Source of the DNA: Desulfosarcina sp.
GTDB taxonomy: Bacteria; Desulfobacterota; Desulfobacteria; Desulfobacterales; Desulfosarcinaceae
Reading direction: 5' to 3'
Length of the DNA: 11,119 bases
Assembly (NCBI GenBank): GCA_018224455.1
Contig: JAGTUY010000035.1
Coordinates: 1 to 11,119 of the forward strand
Each line of letters starts with the position of its first letter. The stretch's first letter is position 1. Below are positions 1 to 7,550 of this stretch, piece after piece. The notes under the pieces were generated by a model. The model saw nothing but the letters and a program-made list of their open reading frames with translations. It made no database searches and was not told the origin of the DNA. Made by a program: the position numbers and the translations under genes.

Positions 1-862
1 CGATGGCCCGCCGGATCTTTTCTCCCACTTCTCCCAGTGACACCGGCTCCACGCGGGGCAGGAAGACCAGAAATTCCTCACCGCCATATCGCCCGAGCGC
101 GTCCGATGCACGGATGCTCTCGCGGATGCTTCCGGCCACGCGGCGCAGCATGTCGTCACCGAACTGGTGGCCGAAGTTGTCGTTGATGGCCTTGAAATGG
201 TCGATATCGATCATCAGCACGCCAACGGTGTTCTCATTGCGCTGGGCCAGGTGGGCCAGGTGGGTGATCGCATTGAACAGCCCCCGGCGGTTGAAAATTC
301 CGGTCAACTCATCGTAGTTGCTTAAAAAGGCCATCCGCCGATTCTCTTTCCACAGGCGGTGGATGACCTCGCCGACCAGTTCCAACTCCAGTGTACCCAA
401 TTCATTTTGCTGGAGGGCGTCAAAAAGCCGGTTTACAAAACGCTCATAGGAGAAATCCGATCCGGCATCGCCGTTGAAGGTGGCCACATATTGGGAAAGG
501 GTCTCGAAAACCGGGTGCAACAGGTAAAATTCCAGCTTGAAGGCCATGGTGAAGGCCTTTTTTTTGCGGCGCACCTGCGCACCGCTGTCGGCCAGGTCGT
601 ATACTTTTTCCTCCAGCCCCGTCAACTCGTCCAGGGTCTTTCGCGGATCATCCAACAGGTTGTTGAGCATCCCCTTGTCGGCCCAATTGAGCAGCCGATC
701 CCAGTAGCGTAGATGCTGCTCGTTTTTAGCGGCAATATCCTGCCAGAACCCCTTTAGATCCTGGGTTCCGGCATTTCGAGCCAAACTCAGGTATAGGCGG
801 GAAGCGTGGTTGTCCAGCCGGAGGCATAATTCAACAATTCGGGTCATTGCGGTGGCTTGCAT
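1..862 (-). CDS. Diguanylate cyclase with ferritin-like N-terminal domain (3' end cut by window edge)
   Basis: This is a predicted cytoplasmic diguanylate cyclase that makes cyclic-di-GMP from two GTP. The window holds the first 287 residues; the last part of the GGDEF domain lies beyond the left edge. Residues 183-287 form the GGDEF domain: YDELTGIFNRRG at its start, MIDIDHF with metal ligand D219, substrate residues N227 and D236, and GGEEF at 260-264. An intact product-inhibition I-site, RASD (251-254), lies five residues before GGEEF. Residues 1-175 are helical and resemble a divergent rubrerythrin/ferritin-like bundle: D17 then Y24, H50 preceded by NE, E111, and ExxH at 165-168. There are no membrane segments. 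The ATG at 862 is chosen because AAGGGAG sits about 6 bases upstream; an in-frame ATG at 847 is the alternative. The gene lies 103 bp downstream of the SPOR-protein gene on the same strand and could be co-transcribed. The cyclase call is secure; the ferritin-like assignment rests on pattern alone. Confidence 0.93.
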   Translation of the reverse strand, partial: MQATAMTRIVELCLRLDNHASRLYLSLARNAGTQDLKGFWQDIAAKNEQHLRYWDRLLNWADKGMLNNLLDDPRKTLDELTGLEEKVYDLADSGAQVRRKKKAFTMAFKLEFYLLHPVFETLSQYVATFNGDAGSDFSYERFVNRLFDALQQNELGTLELELVGEVIHRLWKENRRMAFLSNYDELTGIFNRRGLFNAITHLAHLAQRNENTVGVLMIDIDHFKAINDNFGHQFGDDMLRRVAGSIRESIRASDALGRYGGEEFLVFLPRVEPVSLGEVGEKIRRAI

Positions 863-965
863 GTTCAACTCCCTTGGCGCGAAAACGAGTCAGCTTGAAT
901 AGTTACCATACGCCGGGTAATTGCCGAAAACGGGCGGGATGTCGCCAGGCGACGAATGTACGCCA

Positions 966-2429
966 TCAGGGTACGTCAGGCCGTTTGAAATTGGCAACAT
1001 AATAATCACCAATGAGCTGCCTCGTTTTCAGGTCCTCGCCCACCGTCCTGGCCTCCGCCTTGGTCTTGAAGTGAGAAATGCGCACCTGATACCAGGTTTT
1101 ATTGGAACCGGACGCCCGGGTCCAGTAGGCGTCCAATCCACGGCCTTTCAACTGATCCACATAGCGCCGGGCATCGGTTTCGTTCAGGTAAGCCGCCACC
1201 TGAAGGGTAAAGGGATCGGTGACGGGGGCAACCATCGGTACCGGCGCTTTTTCCACCGTTTTAACCGTATCGGCAAAATGAATGACGGTATTGGTCACCA
1301 GCCACCCCACAGCGATGATGAACAGCCCCATGGCCGACCATTTCAGCACCAGTTTGGCCCGCCCGGATGACAATCCCCCCCAGGTCTTTCGCAATCGGTC
1401 GGAAACGACGGCAACAAACCCGAAAGCCAGCCGCCTCGATCCGGTTATGCTGTTGCGGATCATTGGACCGATGGCCGGCCGCTTGATCCAGCGTCCCCTG
1501 GCCGATCGTCCAGGTCTGGATTCGACCGTCTCAGGCAAAAAGGCGGCCGCCATTTCACTGCGCGTGGAGGGGTCGATGCCCGACAGCGCCTCATCCGCCT
1601 TCTCCAGCAGGGGCAGGGTCAGCGGGCTGGGATGAACCATCCGGCAGCAGGCGGCGATGCCCGGCAGCAGCCGTTTGTCACGTTCACCGCGGTCGTAAAC
1701 GTCCAGATAGACCTTAAGGGCCAGACCGTCCGGACGCTGCTCGGCCAGGAAGAGATCGGCCATGTCGCCGATCAAACTGTCCGGCAGGGGTCCGCCGGCA
1801 TCCATCAACCGCTCATAAGTCTGCAGGGCGGCAAAGTCACCACGCCGTTCGGCGAGGTAGAACTGGGCCAGCATCCGCTGGATGGCCATATCCTCTGGAT
1901 GAGCAGCCCCGATCCTGGCGGCGATGTCATGGGACTGAGGGGTCAGCGCCCTGCCGGCCAGCAGGCCGTCCAGCCATTTGATGGCGGCTTCCCGGTCATT
2001 GGGAAAAGCGCGTAAATAGGCTCCAAAAATGGCATCAGATGACGATCCAGGTGCTGCCTGAGCCATCTGAAACCGGGCCGTTTGGGCCAGCAGACGCCCG
2101 GCTGGCGTTCTTCGGGAAAGTGGGGAAAAAAAGAAGCTGTTCACCACCGCCGCAGCCCGGGCAAGCGCCTGGAGAACCTCACGGGGCATACCGGCCCGTT
2201 CCCATACGGTAGCCTCGCCAAGCAGGCGCTCTAATCGGCGATGCCCCATGGCAGCGAATGCCACGCCCGTAAACCAGTATGCGGCGGCAAGCAGGCCAAA
2301 ACCGGGAACGATCATCCATGCGGGTCCCACGGCACCGGCAAAAGGCGGCAGCACCACCAGGGCGGTCAGGCTGCCGATGGCCAGGGCCATCCACAGCCGA
2401 ACGGCCATATGTTTGAATAAATATTCCAT
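966..2429 (-). CDS. Inner-membrane SPOR-domain protein with helical-repeat cytoplasmic region
   Basis: This 487-residue protein probably acts at the division septum, because SPOR domains bind glycan strands stripped of stem peptides. Two hydrophobic helices lie at about 12-33 and 37-60 and a third at about 364-386. Between them is a soluble, Ala/Leu-rich helical region (about 65-300) that resembles TPR-type repeats but has no clear consensus, then a basic linker. Residues about 406-481, starting FTLQVAAYLNETDA and including TWYQVRISHF, match a SPOR domain. The topology implied is cytoplasmic helical region and periplasmic SPOR domain, as in DamX-like proteins, although the sequence is not DamX. 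The gene starts 5 bp after the stop of the penicillin-binding protein gene, so the two should be co-transcribed. A Shine-Dalgarno-like AAGGGA sits unusually close to the chosen ATG; an ATG at 2408 is an alternative start. A small hairpin (941-953) lies beyond the stop but lacks an adjacent T tract. Confidence 0.85.
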   Translation of the reverse strand: MEYLFKHMAVRLWMALAIGSLTALVVLPPFAGAVGPAWMIVPGFGLLAAAYWFTGVAFAAMGHRRLERLLGEATVWERAGMPREVLQALARAAAVVNSFFFSPLSRRTPAGRLLAQTARFQMAQAAPGSSSDAIFGAYLRAFPNDREAAIKWLDGLLAGRALTPQSHDIAARIGAAHPEDMAIQRMLAQFYLAERRGDFAALQTYERLMDAGGPLPDSLIGDMADLFLAEQRPDGLALKVYLDVYDRGERDKRLLPGIAACCRMVHPSPLTLPLLEKADEALSGIDPSTRSEMAAAFLPETVESRPGRSARGRWIKRPAIGPMIRNSITGSRRLAFGFVAVVSDRLRKTWGGLSSGRAKLVLKWSAMGLFIIAVGWLVTNTVIHFADTVKTVEKAPVPMVAPVTDPFTLQVAAYLNETDARRYVDQLKGRGLDAYWTRASGSNKTWYQVRISHFKTKAEARTVGEDLKTRQLIGDYYVANFKRPDVP

Positions 2430-2434
2430 ATCCC

Positions 2435-4429
2435 TTAAGGTTGTCCTTTGCGCATGGCCACAGCAACCGGATCGCGCGTCCAGAACCCGGCCAACGACCC
2501 GGTTTCGGGATTCACCTTCTTGAAATAAATATCCGGCGGTGCCATAAACGCCCTGGGCGGCTCGCCGTCCGTAGCTTGTTTCATAAACTGGGCCCAGATG
2601 GGCGCTGCACCGCGACCGCCGGTAATGCCAGCGTTGTTTTTATCCCGCATGCCATGGCCCCGGTCAAACCCCACCCAGACCGATGTGCTCATGTTGGGGG
2701 TAAAACCGGTAAACCAGGCGTCGTTATAATCGTTGGTGGTGCCGGTTTTACCGGCGGCCGGCAGAACAAAGCCCATTCGCCGGACCATATCACCCGTGCC
2801 ATCATCGATGACGCCGGCCATCATGTCCACCAGCTGAAAATTGATTGATTCATTCAGAACCCGCTCTCCGGTAATAATGTGCTCCTCCAGCACCCGGCCA
2901 CTCACATCCTCAACCCGACGGATCCAGTAGGGTGGGTGTCGCACACCTCCTGCGGCAAAGGTGGCATAGGCGGCGGCCATCTCCAGGGGACTGACCCCGA
3001 ACGTGCCCAACGCCACGGAATAGACCGGGTTCAAAGGGCTGGTGATGCCGCAGCGCCTGGCGGTGTGGATCACCGCTTCGGGACCGACGGCTGAGACCAG
3101 TTGCGCCGCAACGGTGTTCACCGACTCCGTAAAAGCCTTTTTGATCACCATGGGGCCGTCGTAGGTGCGTTTGAAATTGCGCGGCTTCCAAGGCGGCTTG
3201 CCGGCCACGGGAATGGAAATCGGTTGATCGACCATCACATCGGCCGGGGTCTTGTCCAGGCGTTCCAACACCGCATAGTAAAGGAATGGTTTGAAACCGG
3301 AACCCGGCTGTCGGTTGTTCTGCAACGCGCGGTTATAGGGGGTTTGAAAGAAATCCCGCCCTCCCACCAATGCCTTCACCGCCCCGGTATTGACATCCAC
3401 AGCAACCAGTGCACCCTGCAGCCCGTTGTCATCTTCCACTGCGGTGTCCTCGGCCCGGTGGGTCATATCCATCTGGGACTCCAGCTCGGCAATCCCCTGT
3501 TGCAGGGCTTTTTCAGCCTGCTGCTGCATGCCGGCGTCCAGGGTCGTGTAGACCCGCAGTCCGCCATGGTAGACGACTTCGGGACTGTAAGTCTCTTCCA
3601 GCGATTTCATCACCGCATCCAGGAAATAGCTGTCCACCCGCAGCGAACGGCCCTGGGTGCGCAGGTCAACCGACACGGCTTCGGCTTCAATGGCCTCCTC
3701 GTGGCTGATCATTCCGGCGGCGACCATTCGTTTTAACACCACTTGCTGCCGGGCCCGGGCACGCTCCGGGTAACGAAAGGGGTTGTAACGGGTCGGCGAT
3801 TTTGGCAGACCGGCCAACAGGGACGCTTCGGCCAGGGTCAGTTCACCAGCCGATTTACCAAAGAAGGTGCGCGCCGCCTCGCCGATCCCGTAGGCACCGA
3901 CACCGAAAGGGATCTGGTTGACGTACGCCTCCAGGATCTCCTGCTTGGGAAACTGGGCTTCGATCTGAAGGGCCACCAGCAATTCCCGAAACTTGCGCAG
4001 CCAGGTGCGCTCGAAACTGAAAAACAGATTTTTGGCCAGCTGTTGGGTGATGGTGGAGGCGCCCTGAATTTTTCCCGATTCGAACAAGGTGATCCACAGG
4101 GCCTTGACGGTGCGCATCTTGTTGACGCCCCGATGCTCCCAGAACCGGTGGTCTTCGGTAGCCAGAATGGCCTGAATGAACGGGTATGAGACGCCATCCA
4201 GGGCAACGGTTTCCCGTCCACCGATGGTCAGAATGCGCCGCCCGTCGGCACTGAATATTTCAGTGGCCGGTGTGTCGTTGATGCGGCCGATGGGTTCGGG
4301 AACCCGGGGCAAATCCTTGACCGCCACCAAGAACAGGCAAAACAGACCCATTCCCGCCAGCGCACCCACCGCCGCCATCAGATAAATAAAGGCGGTCACG
4401 GCCCGGAAGAAGCGCAGGCAAACAGTCAT
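2435..4429 (-). CDS. Class A penicillin-binding protein (PBP1A family), bifunctional transglycosylase/transpeptidase
   Basis: This enzyme polymerises lipid II into glycan strands and crosslinks the peptides, acting from the inner membrane into the periplasm. The protein is 664 residues, within the normal range for PBP1 enzymes. A single N-terminal membrane anchor covers about residues 8-36. The GT51 domain follows, with catalytic E92 in EDHRFWEHRG, GASTITQQLAKN (123-134), RKFRE (145-149) and EAYVNQIPFG. The transpeptidase domain has nucleophile S377 in SGFK, SVN at 436-438 and KTGT at 561-564, so both active sites look intact. The ATG at 4429 is preferred because it overlaps the upstream stop as ATGA and has GGGAGGA just before it; a longer frame reaches 4522 but would overlap the upstream gene heavily. 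It is the second gene of a three-gene operon. The symbol could be mrcA or ponA, but the sequence cannot decide between PBP1 subtypes. Confidence 0.96.
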   Translation of the reverse strand: MTVCLRFFRAVTAFIYLMAAVGALAGMGLFCLFLVAVKDLPRVPEPIGRINDTPATEIFSADGRRILTIGGRETVALDGVSYPFIQAILATEDHRFWEHRGVNKMRTVKALWITLFESGKIQGASTITQQLAKNLFFSFERTWLRKFRELLVALQIEAQFPKQEILEAYVNQIPFGVGAYGIGEAARTFFGKSAGELTLAEASLLAGLPKSPTRYNPFRYPERARARQQVVLKRMVAAGMISHEEAIEAEAVSVDLRTQGRSLRVDSYFLDAVMKSLEETYSPEVVYHGGLRVYTTLDAGMQQQAEKALQQGIAELESQMDMTHRAEDTAVEDDNGLQGALVAVDVNTGAVKALVGGRDFFQTPYNRALQNNRQPGSGFKPFLYYAVLERLDKTPADVMVDQPISIPVAGKPPWKPRNFKRTYDGPMVIKKAFTESVNTVAAQLVSAVGPEAVIHTARRCGITSPLNPVYSVALGTFGVSPLEMAAAYATFAAGGVRHPPYWIRRVEDVSGRVLEEHIITGERVLNESINFQLVDMMAGVIDDGTGDMVRRMGFVLPAAGKTGTTNDYNDAWFTGFTPNMSTSVWVGFDRGHGMRDKNNAGITGGRGAAPIWAQFMKQATDGEPPRAFMAPPDIYFKKVNPETGSLAGFWTRDPVAVAMRKGQP

Positions 4430-5346
4430 CGATCCTCCCGGATGAGGGGCCAGCGCATCTTGCTGGAAGGAGGTTTGGAAAGCCGGGGCTCCAGCAGCAT
4501 GCGAACCTGCCAGACAGCCCACTCCTGACCCATGGCCAACACGATCTGCCGCCCCTGGGCGGTATCCATTTCAATGCCGATACGAATCATATCGGCCTCG
4601 ACTTCATCACTGACCCCCACACGCAAAGGGATCCCTTGAGCGGATAGCAGGGTGACCGGTTGAGAGAGCACCCCCCGTTGGGTCTCCGGCGCAAGGGTGT
4701 CCAGGGCCATGAAAAACCGATCCGCCGGATAGATACGGCCGGCAAACTCCGGCTGCTCGTCCAGGCTTCCAGCCAGGGTGTGCGGATCGGTGCCGGTGGA
4801 TTTGAGCTGCTGGTCGTTCAGGGTCTTATAGCTGAGCACATTGTTGCTGCGATCCAGCAGGTAGATGCCGACTTGGCCGTTTTCCCGCTCCAGATAAACC
4901 CGATCCCAGCTCTTTTCGGCGCTGATGCGCAGCATGAGGATGGGTGAAAACAGGTTCCGGGCGGCCGCTTCGGGGATCTGAATGTAAAGGCTTTTAAACT
5001 GCGCTGCGGAGATCATGGCCCCCTGGGATGCGGAAAGACCTTCGATAAGTTGCGCCAGCGAGCTGGCTTCGCGGGCTTCACGCTGGGCGGTGAGCTGTTG
5101 GGTCACCATCTGCTCCAAAGTCTGGGTGGCCACCTGCTTTAAGCGGCCCTGCTCCCACACACTGCCCAATTCCGGCCGGTGGCTGTTGGTAACCGCCAGA
5201 TAGCGTCCCACCAGAATCTCCACCCAGCTGAAGCGCACTTCGGAAATAAGAACGGCCACAACACAGAGGAACAGTACGGTTCCCCGGAGGCTCAGCCCCC
5301 GCGCTATCCATGTCTTCAGATCCTGTGGTTCCGACCAGCCCGGCAT
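4426..5346 (-). CDS. Unrecognised membrane-anchored protein, first gene of the penicillin-binding protein operon
   Basis: I do not recognise this 306-residue family. One hydrophobic segment (about 20-42) follows a short, mildly basic N-terminus, so the rest is probably periplasmic; the segment looks like an uncleaved anchor. Residues 60-105 are rich in Gln, Glu and Ala and predicted helical or coiled-coil. Residues 130-270 alternate hydrophobic and charged residues in a beta-rich style (for example QVGIYLLDRSNNVLSYKTL), reminiscent of sensory or OmpA-like alpha/beta folds but with no motif I can name. There are no catalytic signatures, and the only cysteine is in the membrane segment. AAAGGTG precedes the ATG at 5346 by a few bases. 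The stop overlaps the start of the penicillin-binding protein gene by 4 bp (ATGA), which implies translational coupling and perhaps fixed stoichiometry. A role as an accessory or regulator of the penicillin-binding protein is inferred from this arrangement only. Confidence 0.85.
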   Translation of the reverse strand: MPGWSEPQDLKTWIARGLSLRGTVLFLCVVAVLISEVRFSWVEILVGRYLAVTNSHRPELGSVWEQGRLKQVATQTLEQMVTQQLTAQREAREASSLAQLIEGLSASQGAMISAAQFKSLYIQIPEAAARNLFSPILMLRISAEKSWDRVYLERENGQVGIYLLDRSNNVLSYKTLNDQQLKSTGTDPHTLAGSLDEQPEFAGRIYPADRFFMALDTLAPETQRGVLSQPVTLLSAQGIPLRVGVSDEVEADMIRIGIEMDTAQGRQIVLAMGQEWAVWQVRMLLEPRLSKPPSSKMRWPLIREDR

Positions 5347-5518
5347 AAGGCACCTTTACGGTTACCCATGATCGCCGCCATCCGGTGATCAAGGGTCTGT
5401 TTCGTGATGCACAGCCTTTTACACCATTCTGAACAATTGATAAAGAGATGTTGCTTTTGGTGATGATGGAGAAACCGGTTCAAACGCATCGTCGTGTGCA
5501 TGCCTGCGCATTCGGGAT

Positions 5519-5571
5519 AGCTTGCCCGGCCGTGGGGAGGCAGCACGCAGACTATAGCGGCCGGCCAAGCT
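5519..5571. repeat. Inverted repeat, 14-bp arms with one mismatch
   Basis: The left arm AGCTTGCCCGGCCG (5519-5532) and the right arm CGGCCGGCCAAGCT (5558-5571) pair at 13 of 14 positions, the exception being C5525 opposite C5565. The loop is 25 nt. It would form a very stable stem in RNA of either strand. No T tract follows on either side, so it is not a canonical intrinsic terminator. Confidence 0.75.
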
Positions 5572-5590
5572 GGATTACGTTGGAGCCAAA

Positions 5591-5616
5591 CCCCCGTATC
5601 GGAAACAACTTGGGGG
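5591..5616. repeat. Short GC inverted repeat
   Basis: CCCCC at 5591-5595 faces GGGGG at 5612-5616 across a 16-nt loop. Alone it would be weak; it is noted because it sits between two stronger stems in the same gene-free gap. Confidence 0.4.
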
Positions 5617-5637
5617 CAAGCGGGTGAAATACCCTTC

Positions 5638-5673
5638 GGACACATTGCCGCCGACCCGAAGCGTGGTGTGTCC
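5638..5673. repeat. Inverted repeat GGACACA / TGTGTCC
   Basis: GGACACA (5638-5644) pairs perfectly with TGTGTCC (5667-5673). In a plus-strand RNA the stem can extend inward through three G-U pairs and one G-C pair to 11 bp, with a 14-nt loop. In a minus-strand RNA the extension is broken, though an inner CGC/GCG could pair. Confidence 0.6.
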
Positions 5674-5846
5674 CAGGTCCGGCGATAGTAACAATGGGGG
5701 AGCAGGACTCCACGATCTGTTTCACGCTGCCCGTTTGTATACCATTCGGTTCAAATGATAAACAGGGGGAAAAGAAGGACAATGCCCAATCCCAACTGTT
5801 GCAAGAAGGATGGTGGGCCTATTGTTGAAAAGGACGGGCCGTCGGT

Positions 5847-5863
5847 GAAAAACCGGTGCCGGT
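5847..5863 (-). terminator. Weak candidate terminator after the HD-GYP gene
   Basis: Read on the minus strand, a 4-bp stem ACCG/CGGT with a 4-nt loop is followed directly by TTTTT, about 33 bases after the regulator's stop codon. The stem is short, so termination here would be inefficient; it is the only hairpin with a T run in this gap. Confidence 0.25.
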
Positions 5864-5895
5864 AAACGTTGTCGCGTGGGGATGCGCGTCAGGCA

Positions 5896-7476
5896 TCAAG
5901 GGGAGGCTTCGTTGATTGCTTTGATAACGCCCTGGTCGTATAGCGATCGGAAGGAATCGATGACGCCGGCATCGAACTGGGTGCCGGAGCCGCCATACAT
6001 GATCTCGAGAATCTTGGCCTCTTCCATCCGCCTGCGGTAGGCACGATCGGAGGCGATGGCATCATATACGTCGGCGACGGAGAGGATCCGGGCCAGCATG
6101 GGAATCTTTTCGCCGGCCAGGCCGTCGGGGTATCCTTTGCCGTCAAAACGTTCGTGGTGACATCGGATGATATTCTTTTCCCGGTCCCACAAGCCTAATC
6201 GCTCGACGATATTGGCCCCGATCACCGGGTGTTCCTTGATGATGCTAAACTCCTCGTCGGTCAGGCGTCCGGGCTTGAGCAGGATGTCATCCCGGATACC
6301 GATCTTCCCGATATCGTGAAGCTGACCGGCGACGTTTAGAATATCCTGCTCCTCCTGACTGCCGCCCATTCCCCGGCACAGGGCGATGGCGATCCGGGTG
6401 ACCCGGTTGGAATGCTGCTCGGTGTAGGGGTCACGCGCTTCAATGGCCCCAACGAAGGCGTACAAGGTGGCCAACAGGTTTTCGTAAATATTTTCGTAGA
6501 GGGCGACGTTTTCGATCGCATAGGCCGCCTTGTTGGTCATGAACGACATGTAGTACAAGTCTTTTTCCGAAAAACGGACATTTCCGTTCAGCGACGACAC
6601 GGCCAATACGCCGAACACTTTTTTACGGATGATCAACGGAACCAGCATCAGAGACCGGATGGCTTCGGGCACCCCCCGCACGTTGCTGTTTTCATGGACC
6701 AGCAGTGGCTTGTCCTCATCGCAATTGTCCAGGATCAACTGGCTGATATCCTTGTTGCAGGCGCACTGTTCGTCATCTGGGGCAGTTGAAGGGCCGGGCT
6801 GTGCATGCGGCCCCCCGTTTCCACCGGCAACGGACCGGGCCACCTGCACCGGCCGTTGAATCGCTTCGTTGATCACATAAAAACAGGCCTCGTCGGCATG
6901 GGTCAGTTCGGTGGACAGGTCAACCACGCGCTTGAACAGGTCGAAGCTGGAGTCGATGGTGGCAAAGTCGGTCATGATGCGGTTGAGGGTGTTGAGTTCC
7001 TCGACTTTGTAGGTCAGCTCCCGATTGAGATTTTCTATCCGGTTTTTGCCCTCCACCTCTTGGGTCAGGAAGATGTTTTTGATAAACAGCTGCCGCTCCC
7101 GCAGCACCCGTTTGACACAGATTTCCAGCTGATTCAGGTTCACCGGCTTGATCAGAAAGTCGACCACACCGTTTTTCAAGGTACGGATGGTGTTGTCCAA
7201 AGACGGATAACCGGTCATGATGATAACCGGAATGGTGTTGTCCACCGTACGGATGTACTCGGCCAGTTCAAGCCCGTCCATTTCCGGCATGTTGATGTCC
7301 GTGAAGCAGCAGTCGATTTTTTCTTTTTCGATGATGTCGACGGCCAGGCGGCCATTTTCAGCAGTCAGGATGTGGTACCCTTTTGCCATGAAATATTCCG
7401 AAGCCACCTCCAGAATACTTTCCTCGTCATCCACAAACAAAAGGGTCTCTTTGGGTGCGTCTGTCGTTAGCGTCAT
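5896..7476 (-). CDS. REC-GAF-HD-GYP response regulator, predicted cyclic-di-GMP phosphodiesterase
   Basis: This is a predicted cytoplasmic response regulator that hydrolyses cyclic-di-GMP when activated. The protein has 526 residues. The receiver domain (about 10-128) has acidic pocket D16/D17, phospho-acceptor D60 in FTDINMPEMDG, T88 and K110. A helical, probably coiled-coil linker (about 133-168) leads into a GAF domain (about 168-325), which carries a Gly/Pro-rich insertion at 217-235 followed by CAC (238-240). The HD-GYP domain (about 335-515) has EQHSNRV (H355), HD at 387-388 in LHDIGKIG, HHERFDGKGYP (440-450) and D469, so the metal ligands and the GYP signature are intact. No partner histidine kinase is next to it. 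The ATG at 7476 has no good Shine-Dalgarno sequence, but no better in-frame start keeps the receiver complete. Upstream lie a sigma-54-like site and two inverted repeats, suggesting its own regulated promoter. Confidence 0.95.
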   Translation of the reverse strand: MTLTTDAPKETLLFVDDEESILEVASEYFMAKGYHILTAENGRLAVDIIEKEKIDCCFTDINMPEMDGLELAEYIRTVDNTIPVIIMTGYPSLDNTIRTLKNGVVDFLIKPVNLNQLEICVKRVLRERQLFIKNIFLTQEVEGKNRIENLNRELTYKVEELNTLNRIMTDFATIDSSFDLFKRVVDLSTELTHADEACFYVINEAIQRPVQVARSVAGGNGGPHAQPGPSTAPDDEQCACNKDISQLILDNCDEDKPLLVHENSNVRGVPEAIRSLMLVPLIIRKKVFGVLAVSSLNGNVRFSEKDLYYMSFMTNKAAYAIENVALYENIYENLLATLYAFVGAIEARDPYTEQHSNRVTRIAIALCRGMGGSQEEQDILNVAGQLHDIGKIGIRDDILLKPGRLTDEEFSIIKEHPVIGANIVERLGLWDREKNIIRCHHERFDGKGYPDGLAGEKIPMLARILSVADVYDAIASDRAYRRRMEEAKILEIMYGGSGTQFDAGVIDSFRSLYDQGVIKAINEASP

Positions 7477-7513
7477 CGTTGATCGATTTTCTATGAATGA
7501 AACTGGTTTCGGA

Positions 7514-7536
7514 TCCCCGCCGCGAATTGGCGGGGA
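7514..7536 (-). promoter_or_regulatory. Stem-loop in the leader of the HD-GYP gene
   Basis: TCCCCGCC (7514-7521) and GGCGGGGA (7529-7536) form a perfect 8-bp stem with a 7-nt loop. It lies 38 bases before the ATG. No T tract follows on the minus strand, so it is more likely a leader-RNA structure than a terminator for the upstream lyase gene. Confidence 0.5.
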
Positions 7537-7550
7537 CCGTCAAAGCCACT

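Larger units (their letters stand above)
5347..5895. other. Gene-free 549-bp gap rich in inverted repeats
   Basis: No convincing coding frame is present on either strand: the short open frames have no ribosome binding site, no recognisable domain and clash with one another. The gap lies between the HD-GYP regulator, which ends at its right, and the penicillin-binding protein operon, which starts at its left, both on the minus strand. It should therefore hold a terminator for the first and a promoter for the second. I found no strong sigma-70 promoter. Three inverted repeats (5519-5571, 5591-5616 and 5638-5673) crowd the centre, and an 8-bp palindrome AACCGGTT lies near 5474-5481. A structured leader RNA, a small RNA or the remnant of a small mobile element are all possible. 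Confidence 0.6.

Noticed and set aside
234..262. Nine-base tandem repeat GGCCAGGTG.
   Set aside because: It encodes HLAHLA within an ordinary surface helix of the GGDEF domain and stays in frame, so it needs no special explanation.
3101..3736. Open frame of 211 codons on the plus strand.
   Set aside because: It is antisense to the penicillin-binding protein gene, whose motifs are clear; its own translation is His/Gly/Arg-rich with no domain.
4430..4522. N-terminal extension of the penicillin-binding protein by 31 residues.
   Set aside because: It would overlap the upstream gene by 97 bp, has no ribosome binding site, and the ATGA overlap with GGGAGGA at 4429 is far better.
5470..5700. Possible riboswitch such as c-di-GMP (GEMM) or cobalamin type.
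   Set aside because: Stem-loops exist, but the conserved GEMM core bases and the cobalamin box were not found.
5740..5762. tRNA-like T-loop sequence GGTTCAAAT.
   Set aside because: The flanking bases do not form a T stem and no other tRNA arm is present.
5316..5782. Two overlapping minus-strand open frames in the gap before the cell-wall operon.
   Set aside because: They have no ribosome binding site and no recognisable domain, and they conflict with each other and with the stem-loop cluster; a decayed gene cannot be ruled out but is not supported.
6805..7470. Open frame of 221 codons on the plus strand.
   Set aside because: It is antisense to the HD-GYP regulator and shows only the composition expected of a shadow frame.
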